Shown: positions 1 to 8,855, numbered from the stretch's first letter. The stretch is 64,000 nt of DNA from Polaribacter batillariae (GCF_017498485.1 NZ_CP071795.1:2728001-2792000), one strand, 5' to 3'. Numbers and translations are program-made. Notes: generated from the letters alone by a model not told the origin.

Positions 1-10
1 ATTTAGTATA

Positions 11-1363
11 ATGATTTTCGAAGATTTAGACTTATCTAAACAACTCCATTACGCAATTGAAGATTTGGGTTTTAAGACACCAACCCCAATTCAAGAACAA
101 GCATTTTCTGTAGTGAGATCGGGAAAAGATGTAGTAGGAATTGCGCAAACAGGTACAGGAAAAACCTTTGCATACATGCTGCCAATTCTTCGAGATTTAA
201 AATTTTCGAAACAACAACACCCAAGAATTTTGGTTTTAGTGCCAACTCGCGAGTTGGTTTTGCAAGTGGTAGATGAAATTGAAAAATTAGCAAAATATAT
301 TAATGTTCGTGTTTTGGGGGTTTATGGAGGTACAAACATAAACACGCAAAAACAAGCCATTTTACAAGGGCAAGATATTATTGTAGCCACTCCAGGTCGT
401 TTGTACGACTTAGGATTAAGCAATGCTTTAAAGTTAAAATCGATTCAGAAATTGGTTATTGATGAAGTAGATGTAATGTTAGATTTGGGTTTTCGTTTTC
501 AACTGATGAATATTTTTGATATTCTTCCAGAAAGAAGACAAAACATTTTATTTTCTGCTACAATGACAGAAGATGTAGATCACTTAATATACGATTTCTT
601 TAAAAATCCCGAGAAAATTTCGGTGGCAGTTAGTGGAACTCCATTAGATAATATCGAACAAGTTGCTTATAATGTTCCTAATTTTTTTACCAAAGTAAAC
701 TTATTACATCATCTTTTAAAAGACAAAGAAACCTACAACAAAGTGTTGATTTTTGTTGGATTTAAAAGAACTGCAGATTTGTTATTTAAACATTTAGAAG
801 AGGTGTTTAATGATGAAATGTGTGTAATACATTCCAATAAAACACAAAATTACAGAGTACGTTCCATAAGACAGTTTGATGAAGGAAAAAACCGAATTTT
901 ATTAGCTACAGATGTAATGGCTCGTGGTTTAGATTTCGATAATGTTTCGCATGTAATTAATTTCGATACGCCAAATTTTCCTGAAAATTACATGCACAGA
1001 ATTGGTAGAACAGGTCGTGCAGAAAAAGCAGGAAAAACGATGTTATTTTCTACGGAAAAAGAACAGGAAAGTAAAAAAGAAATAGAGAAATTAATGAATT
1101 ACGAAATTCCTATTTTGGAACTTCCAGAAGAAGTTGAAATTTCGAAATTATTAACCGAAGATGAACGCCCAAGAGAAGATCAAGGAATTTCTAGAAACAG
1201 AACGGGTTTAGAATATGTTCCTGGGCCAGCTTTTCACGAAAAAAGTGAAAAGAATCGTAAAACCAACCAAGGTGGTTCTTACAGAAGAGAAATTGCGAAG
1301 AAATACAAGAAGCCAAAAACTCGTGGCGATAAAAATTACAACAAAAGAAACAAGAAAAAATAA
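11..1363 (+). CDS. DEAD-box ATP-dependent RNA helicase (RhlE-like)
   Basis: A 450-residue protein with the full set of superfamily 2 helicase motifs in order: Q motif (GFKTPTPIQ), motif I AQTGTGKT, Ia PTRELV, motif II as DEVD, motif III SAT, motif V ATDVMARGLDF and motif VI HRIGRTGRA. DEAD-box enzymes unwind short RNA duplexes with ATP in the cytoplasm, in ribosome assembly, mRNA decay or cold adaptation. The last 60 or so residues are strongly basic (many Lys, Arg and Asn), like the RNA-binding tails of bacterial RhlE proteins. Motif II is DEVD rather than DEAD, a conservative change that keeps both acidic residues. The first ATG, ten bases into the window, gives a normal N-terminus, so the gene looks complete. 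Family assignment is secure; the RNA target is unknown. Confidence 0.95.
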   Translation: MIFEDLDLSKQLHYAIEDLGFKTPTPIQEQAFSVVRSGKDVVGIAQTGTGKTFAYMLPILRDLKFSKQQHPRILVLVPTRELVLQVVDEIEKLAKYINVRVLGVYGGTNINTQKQAILQGQDIIVATPGRLYDLGLSNALKLKSIQKLVIDEVDVMLDLGFRFQLMNIFDILPERRQNILFSATMTEDVDHLIYDFFKNPEKISVAVSGTPLDNIEQVAYNVPNFFTKVNLLHHLLKDKETYNKVLIFVGFKRTADLLFKHLEEVFNDEMCVIHSNKTQNYRVRSIRQFDEGKNRILLATDVMARGLDFDNVSHVINFDTPNFPENYMHRIGRTGRAEKAGKTMLFSTEKEQESKKEIEKLMNYEIPILELPEEVEISKLLTEDERPREDQGISRNRTGLEYVPGPAFHEKSEKNRKTNQGGSYRREIAKKYKKPKTRGDKNYNKRNKKK

Positions 1364-1371
1364 AAACAGTA

Positions 1372-1737
1372 ATGCAAGTTTTAACAGCCCAAGAATTGCA
1401 CAATTTGGCAATGAATATCGTAGGAGAAAAGCTCGAAAAAATGGGTTACGAATTTCAAGCCATCAATAGTACTTTAAAAAGGCACCCACAATTTGTTTTG
1501 TTTAAAAAAGGCGAACCGACCATTTTTGTTTTGGTAAAGGCGACCAATAATATACAAAACCCTAGTGATTACGATGTTTTATGGATGGAAACCTTTAAAG
1601 AACATGCAAAAAAGCAAAACGCCAAAGTTTGGTTTGCAGGAGTAGGAATCGCAAATGCGGAAAGTGTAGAAGCCCCGGTTTTTAAAGACCAACCTTATTA
1701 TGTAGCTTTCGAAGATTTTATTAAAATTTTAGAGTAG
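1372..1737 (+). CDS. Uncharacterised 121-residue protein
   Basis: A short, charged, soluble protein starting 8 bases after the helicase stop and probably co-transcribed with it. I do not recognise a characterised family. It has no signal peptide, membrane segment or cysteine pattern. The N-terminal half is predicted helical (AQELHNLAMNIVGEKLEKMG). It is followed by a beta-rich stretch (HPQFVLFKKGEPTIFVLVKATN) and a later segment KVWFAGVGIANAES. The alternating beta/alpha pattern with an acidic-X-lysine strand loosely recalls nuclease-like folds, but no catalytic set is clear and no function is claimed. The conserved-looking codon use and tight spacing argue that it is a real gene. Confidence 0.75.
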   Translation: MQVLTAQELHNLAMNIVGEKLEKMGYEFQAINSTLKRHPQFVLFKKGEPTIFVLVKATNNIQNPSDYDVLWMETFKEHAKKQNAKVWFAGVGIANAESVEAPVFKDQPYYVAFEDFIKILE

Positions 1738-1765
1738 GGCTTTATGATTTATTTCTATTATTTAA

Positions 1766-1951
1766 AACCTAAGCTCGATATAAAAAGTGTCTTCTATAAA
1801 GTACATCATCGTTATTTTAAAATCAAATATTTGTTATTTCGATTACAGTTAAGAACAGTCGTATAAACTAGAATTTTAAATATTTGTATTTGATTTTAGG
1901 TAATGTCTTACATAACGAGTATTAGAAGGTAATTTACATCGAACTCAGGTT
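1766..1951. repeat. MITE-like element, family B copy 1
   Basis: A 186-bp AT-rich block bounded by imperfect 14-bp inverted ends: AACCTAAGCTCGAT at 1766-1779 and ATCGAACTCAGGTT at 1938-1951, two mismatches. The ends resemble those of the block at 4125-4315 (AACGTGAGTTCGAT). It sits between two convergent genes and fills most of the gap 1738-1998. There is no coding capacity. It may be a non-autonomous mobile element or a decayed palindromic repeat; two copies in one window are suggestive only. Confidence 0.5.
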
Positions 1952-1998
1952 GGTTTCAAACAAGAAAAAGCATCAGTTTTTTGCTCTCAACTGGCTAT

Positions 1999-2976
1999 TT
2001 ATTTCAATGTTTTTTTCATAAACCTTCTTATTTTGGAAATAATTTTATCTCCATCTTCTTCTAAAGCAAAATGTCCTGTGTTGTAAATATTATAATCTAT
2101 ATTTTTTACGTCTTTTTTAAAGGCTTCTGCACCACTTTCAGGAAAAAAGGCATCATTTTTTCCCCAAACAATCAATAATGGTGGTTGATTAGCTCTTAAA
2201 TACTGCTGCCATTTTGGGTATAATTTTAAATTATTTTGATAATCGTAAAACAAATCTAAGTTCATTTTGTGGGCATTTGGTCTAGACATTCTTAAATAAT
2301 CTAAATGCCATGTGTCTGGATTTATATTTTCAGGATTTCTAGTGCCATGTGTATATTGCCACTTTAAACCTTCCAGAGAAAAAACCGGCAATAATGCATT
2401 TTCTGTTTTCTCATTTCTATTGGTCCAAAGGGCTTTAACTCCTTTCCAAGCCTCTCCAAGTCCTTCTTCATAAGCATTACCATTTTGATTAATTATTGCG
2501 GTTACTCTTTCTGGATGTGCAGTAGCTATTCTAAAACCAATGGGTGCGCCATAATCTTGAATCATTAATGCATACGAACGGATTCCTTTTAATTCTAAAA
2601 ATGAATTAATAGTTTCAGCAATGTTATCAAATGTATATTCATACTCTTTTATCGAAGGAAAATCACTATTCCCAAATCCAGGATAGTCTGGCGCTATTAA
2701 ATAAAATTCATCCGATAATTGATTTAATACTTTTCTATACTGATGTGAGGAAGATGGAAAACCATGCAGAAGTACTAATGTTGGATTTTTAGTATCTCCA
2801 GATTCTCTATAAGCAATGTTTACACCATCGACATATAATGTTTTATAATGTATTGGGTGTCTTTTCTTTTCGGTTTTTACTGTAGATATTTCTTTATTTT
2901 TTGTTGTATTTGATTTTTCTTGACAGGAAACGATTAGCATTAATAGCAATAGATAAATAAGGTTCAATTTCTTCAT
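1999..2976 (-). CDS. Alpha/beta hydrolase lipoprotein, epoxide hydrolase / haloalkane dehalogenase-like
   Basis: A 325-residue protein with a lipoprotein signal (MKKLNLIYLLLLMLIVSCQE; lipobox IVSC), so it is probably anchored in the cell envelope. The mature part is an alpha/beta hydrolase: oxyanion motif HGFPSSSHQYR, nucleophile elbow IQDYGAPIG with an aspartate in the nucleophile position, and a late histidine in TGHFALEEDG. An Asp nucleophile points to the epoxide hydrolase/haloalkane dehalogenase branch rather than to esterases. It follows the DUF1348 gene by 12 bases and shares its upstream TetR-type operator. The real substrate cannot be read from the sequence. Confidence 0.85.
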   Translation of the reverse strand: MKKLNLIYLLLLMLIVSCQEKSNTTKNKEISTVKTEKKRHPIHYKTLYVDGVNIAYRESGDTKNPTLVLLHGFPSSSHQYRKVLNQLSDEFYLIAPDYPGFGNSDFPSIKEYEYTFDNIAETINSFLELKGIRSYALMIQDYGAPIGFRIATAHPERVTAIINQNGNAYEEGLGEAWKGVKALWTNRNEKTENALLPVFSLEGLKWQYTHGTRNPENINPDTWHLDYLRMSRPNAHKMNLDLFYDYQNNLKLYPKWQQYLRANQPPLLIVWGKNDAFFPESGAEAFKKDVKNIDYNIYNTGHFALEEDGDKIISKIRRFMKKTLK

Positions 2977-2988
2977 TATATTATGTGT

Positions 2989-3396
2989 TTAAAGTTTTCG
3001 TTCAGATTCTTTTATTTCTAAATCGTTTATACTTGCATAGCGTTTTTGCATTAATCCGTTTTCATCAAACTCCCAATTTTCATTGCCATAAGCCCTATAC
3101 CATTTGTCTTCTTTATTTAGATATTCATATTCAAATCGAACAGCTATGCGATTATTTCTAAAGCTCCAGAGTTCCTTTTTAAGTTTATAGTTACGTTCGT
3201 TAATCCATTTGTTTTTTAAAAACTCTTGAACTTCTTTGCGCCCATTGATAAAAAGAGTTCTGTTACGCCACTCGGTATCTTCGGTATATGCCATAGACAC
3301 TGTTACAGGGTCTTTGCTATTCCACGCGTCTTCTGCGATTTGAATTTTTTGTTTTGCCGTTTCTTCGTTAAAAGGAGGCAATGGATATTTTTTCAT
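2989..3396 (-). CDS. DUF1348 / nuclear transport factor 2-like protein
   Basis: A 135-residue soluble protein of the NTF2-like superfamily (DUF1348). Recognisable parts are the N-terminal helix with [20 protein letters not shown], the WRNRT strand and the [11 protein letters not shown] segment. NTF2-like folds form a cone-shaped pocket used by small hydrolases and isomerases, but members of this subgroup have no settled reaction. It is the first gene of a two-gene operon with the alpha/beta hydrolase. A near-perfect TetR-type operator lies just upstream, between this gene and the regulator. Joint regulation with an Asp-nucleophile hydrolase suggests metabolism or detoxification of a small organic compound, which is an inference. 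Confidence 0.85.
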   Translation of the reverse strand: MKKYPLPPFNEETAKQKIQIAEDAWNSKDPVTVSMAYTEDTEWRNRTLFINGRKEVQEFLKNKWINERNYKLKKELWSFRNNRIAVRFEYEYLNKEDKWYRAYGNENWEFDENGLMQKRYASINDLEIKESERKL

Positions 3397-3411
3397 AATT
3401 AGTATATTTAA

Positions 3412-3429
3412 TTACCGAACATTCGGTAA
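3412..3429. promoter_or_regulatory. TetR-type operator 1
   Basis: Perfect inverted repeat TTACCGAA-CA-TTCGGTAA, lying 16 bases upstream of the DUF1348 start and just past the 3' end of the TetR gene. A near-identical site with the same flanks (ATTTAATTACC and CGGTAAAATT) occurs upstream of the TetR gene. The pairing of two matching palindromes with a local TetR regulator makes these its likely binding sites. Confidence 0.8.
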
Positions 3430-3447
3430 AATTAATTGAAAATTTTT

Positions 3448-4011
3448 TTATTCATGTAAATAATTATACTCAATATTTTGCAAAGTATTTTCGAAAACTG
3501 AAATGTCTCCTAAGCCTTTAGTTACAATTAAACTACCTTGTATGGCAATTAGTACTTGTAAAGCTTTTTGTTGAGCCTCTTTAGGACTGAGCTTTAATGC
3601 GATTCCCACTTCTTTAAAAGAAGAAAGCCATTCGTTCATTCCATTTTTTATTTGTTGGTCAAATAGGTCGAACCCAGCTTTCATAGAAAGCGCTCTAAAA
3701 ATGCACGTTGCTTTTCCACCATTATATAAAGTCCGAATTGCTAACAATCCGTTTTTTAACCTCATTTTAGGTTCGACATTATTATCTAAGAGCGATTGAA
3801 ACACATTGTCCTTAACCCAATTACTTAAATGATTTAAAACGGCATCAGCCATTTCTTGTTTTCCATTAGGGAATCTATGATATAGACTTGCTTTTTTTAA
3901 ACCTGTTGCTTCCGATAATTCTTTTAGGCTAGCACCTTCATACCCTTTAGAACGAAAAACTTCAGTTAAACCTGTTAAGATTTCTATATCTAATATTTTT
4001 TGTGGTCTCAT
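3448..4011 (-). CDS. TetR/AcrR family transcriptional regulator
   Basis: 187 residues. The N-terminal DNA-binding domain is typical: TEVFRSKGYEGASLKELSEATGLKKASLYHRF, with the recognition helix at about residues 38-50. The C-terminal ligand domain (about 70-187) is diverse, as expected. It is encoded upstream of, and in the same direction as, the DUF1348 and hydrolase genes. One palindromic operator precedes this gene (4039-4056) and another precedes the DUF1348 gene (3412-3429), which indicates autorepression and control of the pair. Family and regulatory target are well supported; the inducer is unknown. Confidence 0.92.
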   Translation of the reverse strand: MRPQKILDIEILTGLTEVFRSKGYEGASLKELSEATGLKKASLYHRFPNGKQEMADAVLNHLSNWVKDNVFQSLLDNNVEPKMRLKNGLLAIRTLYNGGKATCIFRALSMKAGFDLFDQQIKNGMNEWLSSFKEVGIALKLSPKEAQQKALQVLIAIQGSLIVTKGLGDISVFENTLQNIEYNYLHE

Positions 4012-4038
4012 AGCACAAATGTAAGTAAAATAATTTAA

Positions 4039-4056
4039 TTACCAAACGTTCGGTAA
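4039..4056. promoter_or_regulatory. TetR-type operator 2 (autoregulatory)
   Basis: TTACCAAA-CG-TTCGGTAA, the same 8-2-8 palindrome as operator 1 with one arm mismatch, 27 bases upstream of the TetR start codon. The shared flanking sequence extends the match to about 27 bases. Its position fits autorepression. Confidence 0.75.
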
Positions 4057-4124
4057 AATTGTTTGAAGTTGGTTTAAACTCTTGTTAACGATTTTTATAC
4101 CGTTTATAATTTAAAATTACTGTA

Positions 4125-4315
4125 AACGTGAGTTCGATAATATTCATAATATCTATTTAAAAATCAGTATATTGTCATTTCGAACGAAACGCAGTGTAGT
4201 TGAGAAATCTTATCTTTAATCTAAGATTTCTCCATGAGGTCGAAATGACAGTTGTTTTTTTAAAAAAGATACATAACTATTTGATAAATAGTGTTTTTTA
4301 AATCGAACTCACGTT
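4125..4315. repeat. MITE-like element, family B copy 2, enclosing a palindromic repeat
   Basis: A 191-bp block bounded by perfect 14-bp inverted ends, AACGTGAGTTCGAT at 4125-4138 and its complement at 4302-4315. Inside is a second inverted pair: GTCATTTCGA...GAGAAATCT at 4174-4210 and AGATTTCTCC...CGAAATGAC further on, ending near 4249. The whole block can fold into a long nested hairpin. It occupies most of the 354-bp gap between the App1 gene and the TetR promoter, and nothing else is evident there apart from operator 2. Confidence 0.6.
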
Positions 4316-4365
4316 ATAAGTAAAAAAAGCAGTACTTTTTAAAAGTAAGATTAAATGAAGAAAAG

Positions 4366-5376
4366 TCATCTCGTGTTTATAAAACCGTGTTTTTTCGCAT
4401 GTTCAATGGCCTCTTCACTTGAATGAACGATTAAAATTGGGGTATCGAAATAATTTTTAATCAATTTTTTTATTCTTGCCATTTTTTTTACATGTTTTAC
4501 ACTTCGCAAATAAATGGCTTTGATTCTATTTGGATATAATTTTACAATTTCTATATAAATATCTGCATCATATTCGCCAGCATCTCCAATTAAAATAAAA
4601 GATAAGTTGGTATATGTTTTTAAAATATTTACAATTTCTTTTTGTTTTTGAGGTTTTGTTTTGGGTGTTTTTTTCTGAAATATATTTCCAAAGGTTCTTA
4701 GTAAAATAGCTCCTTTAGGAAAGTTGTTTTTCTTTAAAAAAACTTCTAAATATCGGTATAAATTCCAAGGACTATGACTTACGTAAAAAATTGGATTTGC
4801 GTTTTTACCAGTTTTTCCTAGGTGTAATAAATTATAAAAGTTTGCTGCACCTTCTAAGGCTTTTCTTTTGGATGGAGATTTAAAAAAAGTATTCACTAAA
4901 AGTCTCCATTTAAAAGTTGAAACGACTCCTGTATGTAAAATGGTATCATCAATATCGCTAATTACCCCAAAAGCTGCATTTTCAGCAGGAATTAGTAATT
5001 CTCCTGGAAACCTGTTTTTATTATTGATGGCTCTTCCTACATTTTCATTGCTGTAAGAAGCTTCAAAATGAAGCCAACCTTCCTCATTTGCTAAGTTAGA
5101 AAGATTTTCTATTTTTTTATCAACAATAAAATAACCAGCACTGTCTGTAACTGTATTTATTTTGAAATTATTGGGTAATGTAATCGTAATTGCTGTATTT
5201 TTAACTTCATCGCTTTCAAAACGTTTCCACGTGTTTATTAATAAACTGAAAAAATTTTCTTGGTCTAAATTTATTTTTTCGTCTTGTAACGCTCTTCCTC
5301 GAGTGTAAAAGTGTGAGTTGGTTCCATAACTCTGAAAAACAATAATTTGTAGTGGATCTCTACCAAAAATACCCAT
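4366..5376 (-). CDS. App1-family (DUF2183) phosphatidate phosphatase-like protein
   Basis: About 336 residues from the ATG at 5374-5376. The catalytic HAD-type motif is clear: FGVISDIDDTILHTG (DxDxT), followed by FYVSHSPWN and a later Asp motif in ILIGDAGEYDADIY. App1-type proteins dephosphorylate phosphatidate or related substrates. The N-terminus DPLQIIVFQSYGTNSHFYTRGRAL is the usual family start. In frame upstream of this ATG lies the coding sequence for LCLFISCKQKK, which looks like the end of a lipoprotein signal peptide (lipobox FISC), but the frame closes inside the MITE-like repeat that abuts it at 5411. The gene may therefore have lost its signal peptide to that insertion. A TTG at 5409 is an alternative start. 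Confidence 0.85.
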   Translation of the reverse strand: MGIFGRDPLQIIVFQSYGTNSHFYTRGRALQDEKINLDQENFFSLLINTWKRFESDEVKNTAITITLPNNFKINTVTDSAGYFIVDKKIENLSNLANEEGWLHFEASYSNENVGRAINNKNRFPGELLIPAENAAFGVISDIDDTILHTGVVSTFKWRLLVNTFFKSPSKRKALEGAANFYNLLHLGKTGKNANPIFYVSHSPWNLYRYLEVFLKKNNFPKGAILLRTFGNIFQKKTPKTKPQKQKEIVNILKTYTNLSFILIGDAGEYDADIYIEIVKLYPNRIKAIYLRSVKHVKKMARIKKLIKNYFDTPILIVHSSEEAIEHAKKHGFINTR

Positions 5377-5410
5377 TTTTTTTTGTTTACAAGATATAAA
5401 AAGGCACAAA

Positions 5411-5588
5411 AAGAAGCTGTCTCGAAAGTATTAACATTTGTCATTTCGACTGTAATGGAGAAATCTTATTTACTGAATTTCAGTATTTTATATTTTTCGA
5501 TAACTTCGTTAGCTACTCAATCAAAATATATTTTTGATTTTAGTAATGCTTAAAATAACAGTTAAATCTACTTTTGTGACAGCTTCTT
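5411..5588. repeat. MITE-like element, family A copy 1
   Basis: 178 bp with terminal inverted repeats AAGAAGCTGTCTCGAAAGTA (5411-5430) and the complement of AAGAAGCTGTCACAAAAGTA (5569-5588), 18 of 20 matching. The interior carries TCATTTCGAC...GAGAAATCTTATTTA and a hairpin around AATCAAAATATATTTTTGATTTTAG. Copies with the same ends lie at 22142-22321 and, inverted, at 41712-41890. It carries no ORF. It sits against the 5' end of the App1 gene and 26 bp from the hppA stop. Confidence 0.85.
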
Positions 5589-5614
5589 AAGCTATTTTTA
5601 AAGAGTAGAAAAAA

Positions 5615-8029
5615 TTATTGTTTGCTTTCAACAACAACTTCTACTTTTTTATTTTTTTGAACATTTACAGAAACAATTTTTCCGTTTTCTTTTGCTTTCT
5701 TTTCGATTTCTTCGATAGTTCCTTGGATTTCTTGCACCTCTGTAGTTGTTGTACCATCTACAGTTTTAGAGGTAGAAATTGTTGCCATTGCTAAATCTCC
5801 AGAAGTTTGTTTGATTTCAACTCGAACTTCATTTTCTATAATTACTGCTTCATCATTTGTATGGCCTCCTAAAATAGGTGCAATTACCAATCCGATTAAA
5901 CAGGTAAGTTTAATTAAAATGTTCATAGATGGTCCAGAAGTATCTTTAAAAGGGTCTCCAACAGTATCTCCAGTGACTGCAGCTTTATGAGCTTCTGAGC
6001 CTTTATACGTCATTTTTCCGTCGATTTCTACACCTGCTTCAAAAGATTTTTTTGCGTTGTCCCAAGCTCCACCTGCGTTGTTTTGGAAAATTGCCCAAAG
6101 CACACCAGAAACTGTAACCCCAGCCATATAACCACCTAACATTTCTGCAATGGCTAATGTATCCATTCCAAAAGCTAATGGAGCAAAAGCGATAATTAAT
6201 GGAAAACCAATAGTTAATAAACCTGGTAACATCATTTCTTTTAAAGAAGCTTTGGTAGAAATTGCCACACATTTATCGTATTCTGGTTTTCCAGTTCCTT
6301 CCATAATTCCAGGGATATCTCTAAACTGACGTCTTACTTCTTGTACCATTTCCATGGCAGCTTTTCCAACAGCATTCATTGCTAAAGCAGAAAATACAAC
6401 AGGAACCATTCCACCAACAAAAAGCATGGCTAATACAGGTGCTTTAAAAATATTAATTCCGTCGATTCCAGTAAAAGTTACATAAGCAGCAAACAATGCT
6501 AACGATGTTAAAGCAGCAGAAGCAATTGCAAAACCTTTTCCTGTTGCAGCAGTTGTGTTACCTACTGAATCTAAAATATCTGTACGTTCTCTAACGATGG
6601 GTTCTTGTTCGCTCATTTCTGCGATACCACCAGCGTTGTCTGAAATTGGGCCAAACGCATCAATGGCCAATTGCATAGCAGTGGTTGCCATCATAGCAGA
6701 AGCTGCTAAAGCAACACCGTAAAAACCTGCAAAAGCATAAGAAGCCCAAATGGCACCAGCAAATAATAATATTGATGGAAATGTAGAAATCATACCTGTT
6801 GCCAAACCTGCAATAATATTTGTACCAGCTCCTGTAGAAGACTGTTGTACAATTTTTAAAATTGGTTTTTTACCTAATCCTGTATAATATTCAGTTACCG
6901 ATGATATTACTGCTCCTACGATTAAACCTACTATGGTAGCTCCAAAAACTCTTAATGAAGAAATTTCTTGTAAACCTTCACCGAAAAACTCCATTTTCAT
7001 CGTTTCTGGTAACATCCAAGTAACTAAACCGTAGCAAGAAAGTGCTACTAATATAATAGAAGTCCAGTTACCTTTATTTAAAGCGCCCATTACCTGAGAT
7101 TCTTTGGCACTATTGTCTTTTATTTTAACCAACATGGTACCAATGATAGAAATGATAATTCCTGCACCAGCAATTGCCATGGGTAATAAGATTGGTCCAA
7201 TTCCACCAAAAGCATCAGCAATGCTTCCTCCCATATCTTTAATCACATAATTACCTAAAACCATTGCGGCTAAAACCGTAGCTACGTAAGAGCCAAATAA
7301 ATCGGCACCCATTCCAGCAACATCCCCCACATTGTCTCCTACATTATCTGCAATTGTTGCAGGGTTTCTTGGATCATCTTCAGGAATACCTGCTTCTACT
7401 TTACCTACTAAATCTGCTCCAACATCAGCAGCTTTTGTATAAATTCCACCACCAACTCTGGCAAATAATGCAATAGATTCTGCTCCTAAAGAAAAACCAG
7501 CTAGCGTTTCCAAAACAATAGTCATGTCCATTGTGTTTGTCCAAACTCCGCCCATAAAGAAATGAAAGAATGCGATAAAGAAAGCAGTTAAACCTAAAAC
7601 GGCTAAACCAGCAACTCCAAGTCCCATTACAGTTCCACCGCCAAAAGATACTTTTAAAGCGTTTGGTAAACTTGTTTTTGCAGCTTGCGTAGTTCTAACA
7701 TTTGTTTTGGTTGCAATCTTCATACCTATATTTCCTGCGAAAGCAGAAAAAATAGCTCCAAAAATAAAAGCAACAACAATTAAAAGGTGTGTTGTTGGTA
7801 CAATAAAAGACACTGCTGCCAATGCTACACTTACAATTACTACAAAAATTGCTAGTAATTTGTATTCGGCACTTAAAAAAGCCAAGGCTCCTTCGTAAAT
7901 GTAATCTGAAATTTCTTTCATTTTACCATCACCTGCATCTTGTTTCATTACCCAAGATTGTTTAATCCACATGTAGATTAAACCTAAAACTGCCATCGCA
8001 ATTGGCATCCAAATCATCATTGATTCCAT
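5615..8029 (-). CDS. hppA: Membrane-bound ion-translocating pyrophosphatase
   Basis: An 804-residue polytopic membrane protein of the M-PPase family, which couples PPi hydrolysis to pumping of H+ or Na+. Signature segments include [20 protein letters not shown] with [20 protein letters not shown] (PPi/Mg site), [14 protein letters not shown], and [16 protein letters not shown] near the end. The motif [10 protein letters not shown] has alanine where K+-independent enzymes carry lysine, which by family knowledge indicates a K+-dependent enzyme; Na+ pumping is plausible in a marine bacterium but not shown. About 80 polar residues follow the last membrane helix (from about 725), including a repetitive Thr/Val/Glu/Lys-rich tail. 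The soluble pyrophosphatase gene is its upstream neighbour, separated by a terminator. Confidence 0.97.
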   Translation of the reverse strand: MESMMIWMPIAMAVLGLIYMWIKQSWVMKQDAGDGKMKEISDYIYEGALAFLSAEYKLLAIFVVIVSVALAAVSFIVPTTHLLIVVAFIFGAIFSAFAGNIGMKIATKTNVRTTQAAKTSLPNALKVSFGGGTVMGLGVAGLAVLGLTAFFIAFFHFFMGGVWTNTMDMTIVLETLAGFSLGAESIALFARVGGGIYTKAADVGADLVGKVEAGIPEDDPRNPATIADNVGDNVGDVAGMGADLFGSYVATVLAAMVLGNYVIKDMGGSIADAFGGIGPILLPMAIAGAGIIISIIGTMLVKIKDNSAKESQVMGALNKGNWTSIILVALSCYGLVTWMLPETMKMEFFGEGLQEISSLRVFGATIVGLIVGAVISSVTEYYTGLGKKPILKIVQQSSTGAGTNIIAGLATGMISTFPSILLFAGAIWASYAFAGFYGVALAASAMMATTAMQLAIDAFGPISDNAGGIAEMSEQEPIVRERTDILDSVGNTTAATGKGFAIASAALTSLALFAAYVTFTGIDGINIFKAPVLAMLFVGGMVPVVFSALAMNAVGKAAMEMVQEVRRQFRDIPGIMEGTGKPEYDKCVAISTKASLKEMMLPGLLTIGFPLIIAFAPLAFGMDTLAIAEMLGGYMAGVTVSGVLWAIFQNNAGGAWDNAKKSFEAGVEIDGKMTYKGSEAHKAAVTGDTVGDPFKDTSGPSMNILIKLTCLIGLVIAPILGGHTNDEAVIIENEVRVEIKQTSGDLAMATISTSKTVDGTTTTEVQEIQGTIEEIEKKAKENGKIVSVNVQKNKKVEVVVESKQ

Positions 8030-8093
8030 ATATTATATTTAAATTGATTAGTTTAAAACGGCGGTAAAAGTAAGAAAATCAAAATGAAATAAA

Positions 8094-8126
8094 AAACCTC
8101 TTAAAATGTTTAATTTTAAGAGGTTT
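8094..8126 (-). terminator. Rho-independent terminator after ppa
   Basis: Perfect 13-bp stem (AAACCTCTTAAAA / TTTTAAGAGGTTT) with a 7-base loop. Read on the minus strand it is followed by a T run, so it ends the ppa transcript before hppA. Confidence 0.85.
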
Positions 8127-8149
8127 GTATTATTAGCGGTAATAATTTA

Positions 8150-8677
8150 TTAAATTTTGAAACTACCTGTTTTTTTATGTTCGCTATTTTCGTATCTATC
8201 TACACAGTCGATATAAATTTGTTGCGCTTCTTCTGCATTTCCCCAGCCACCAACATCTACTTTTTTCTTTTCTAAATCTTTATATACTTTAAAAAAGTGT
8301 TCAATTTCTTTTAATCTGTGTGGATTTAAATCAGACAAGTCTTCTTTGTCATTCCAAATTGGATCCGAAACAGGTACGCAAATTACTTTTTCATCTGGTC
8401 CTTTTTCATCTGCCATATGAAAAACCCCAATAGGTTTTACTTCAACAACACACATTGGAAAGGTAGGTTCGTGCCCTAAAACTAAAACATCTAATGGATC
8501 TCCATCTAAAGCTAGAGTTTCTGGTACAAAACCATAATCTGCTGGGTACATCATCGAAGAGAATAGCATTCTATCGAAACGAATTTTATTCAAATCGAAA
8601 TCATATTCGTATTTATTTCTACTTCCTTTAGGGATTTCTATTAAAACATCAAATGTTTTTCTGTTTTTATTTGCCAT
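8150..8677 (-). CDS. ppa: Soluble inorganic pyrophosphatase
   Basis: 175 residues from the ATG at 8675-8677 (MANKNRKTFDVLIEIPKGS); an upstream in-frame ATG at 8701 would add eight residues of low complexity and is less likely. Family I pyrophosphatase signatures are present: EIPKGSRNKYEYD, the aspartate cluster in DGDPLDVLVLG, and YKDLEKKKVDVGGW near the C-terminus. The enzyme hydrolyses cytosolic PPi and pulls biosynthetic reactions forward. It lies next to the membrane PPase gene, so two alternative fates for PPi are encoded side by side. The hairpin at 8094-8126 suggests that it is transcribed separately from hppA. Confidence 0.96.
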   Translation of the reverse strand: MANKNRKTFDVLIEIPKGSRNKYEYDFDLNKIRFDRMLFSSMMYPADYGFVPETLALDGDPLDVLVLGHEPTFPMCVVEVKPIGVFHMADEKGPDEKVICVPVSDPIWNDKEDLSDLNPHRLKEIEHFFKVYKDLEKKKVDVGGWGNAEEAQQIYIDCVDRYENSEHKKTGSFKI

Positions 8678-8798
8678 ATTTTTATTTTTATCGGTTTGCA
8701 AAAATAGTGATTCTTAGTAGTTTTTTAGTGGATGAAAAATTTTTTTTGCAATGGATTTTGGTACTTAAAAAGATTTGTTAATGAGTTTTTAGACAAAA

Positions 8799-8827
8799 AA
8801 ATCCTTTTTTTTACTAAAAAGGATTTT
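8799..8827 (-). terminator. Terminator after pdhB
   Basis: An 11-bp stem, AAATCCTTTTT paired with AAAAAGGATTT, with a short loop. On the minus strand it ends in a run of seven T, 30 bases beyond the pdhB stop. Confidence 0.8.
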
Positions 8828-8855
8828 ATATAATATTGTTTTTAAAGAAATGGTA

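Noticed and set aside
5376..5409. TTG start giving a lipoprotein form of the App1 protein
   Set aside because: The resulting signal would lack a basic n-region and be only about six residues before the lipobox cysteine, too short to work; kept as a relic explanation instead.
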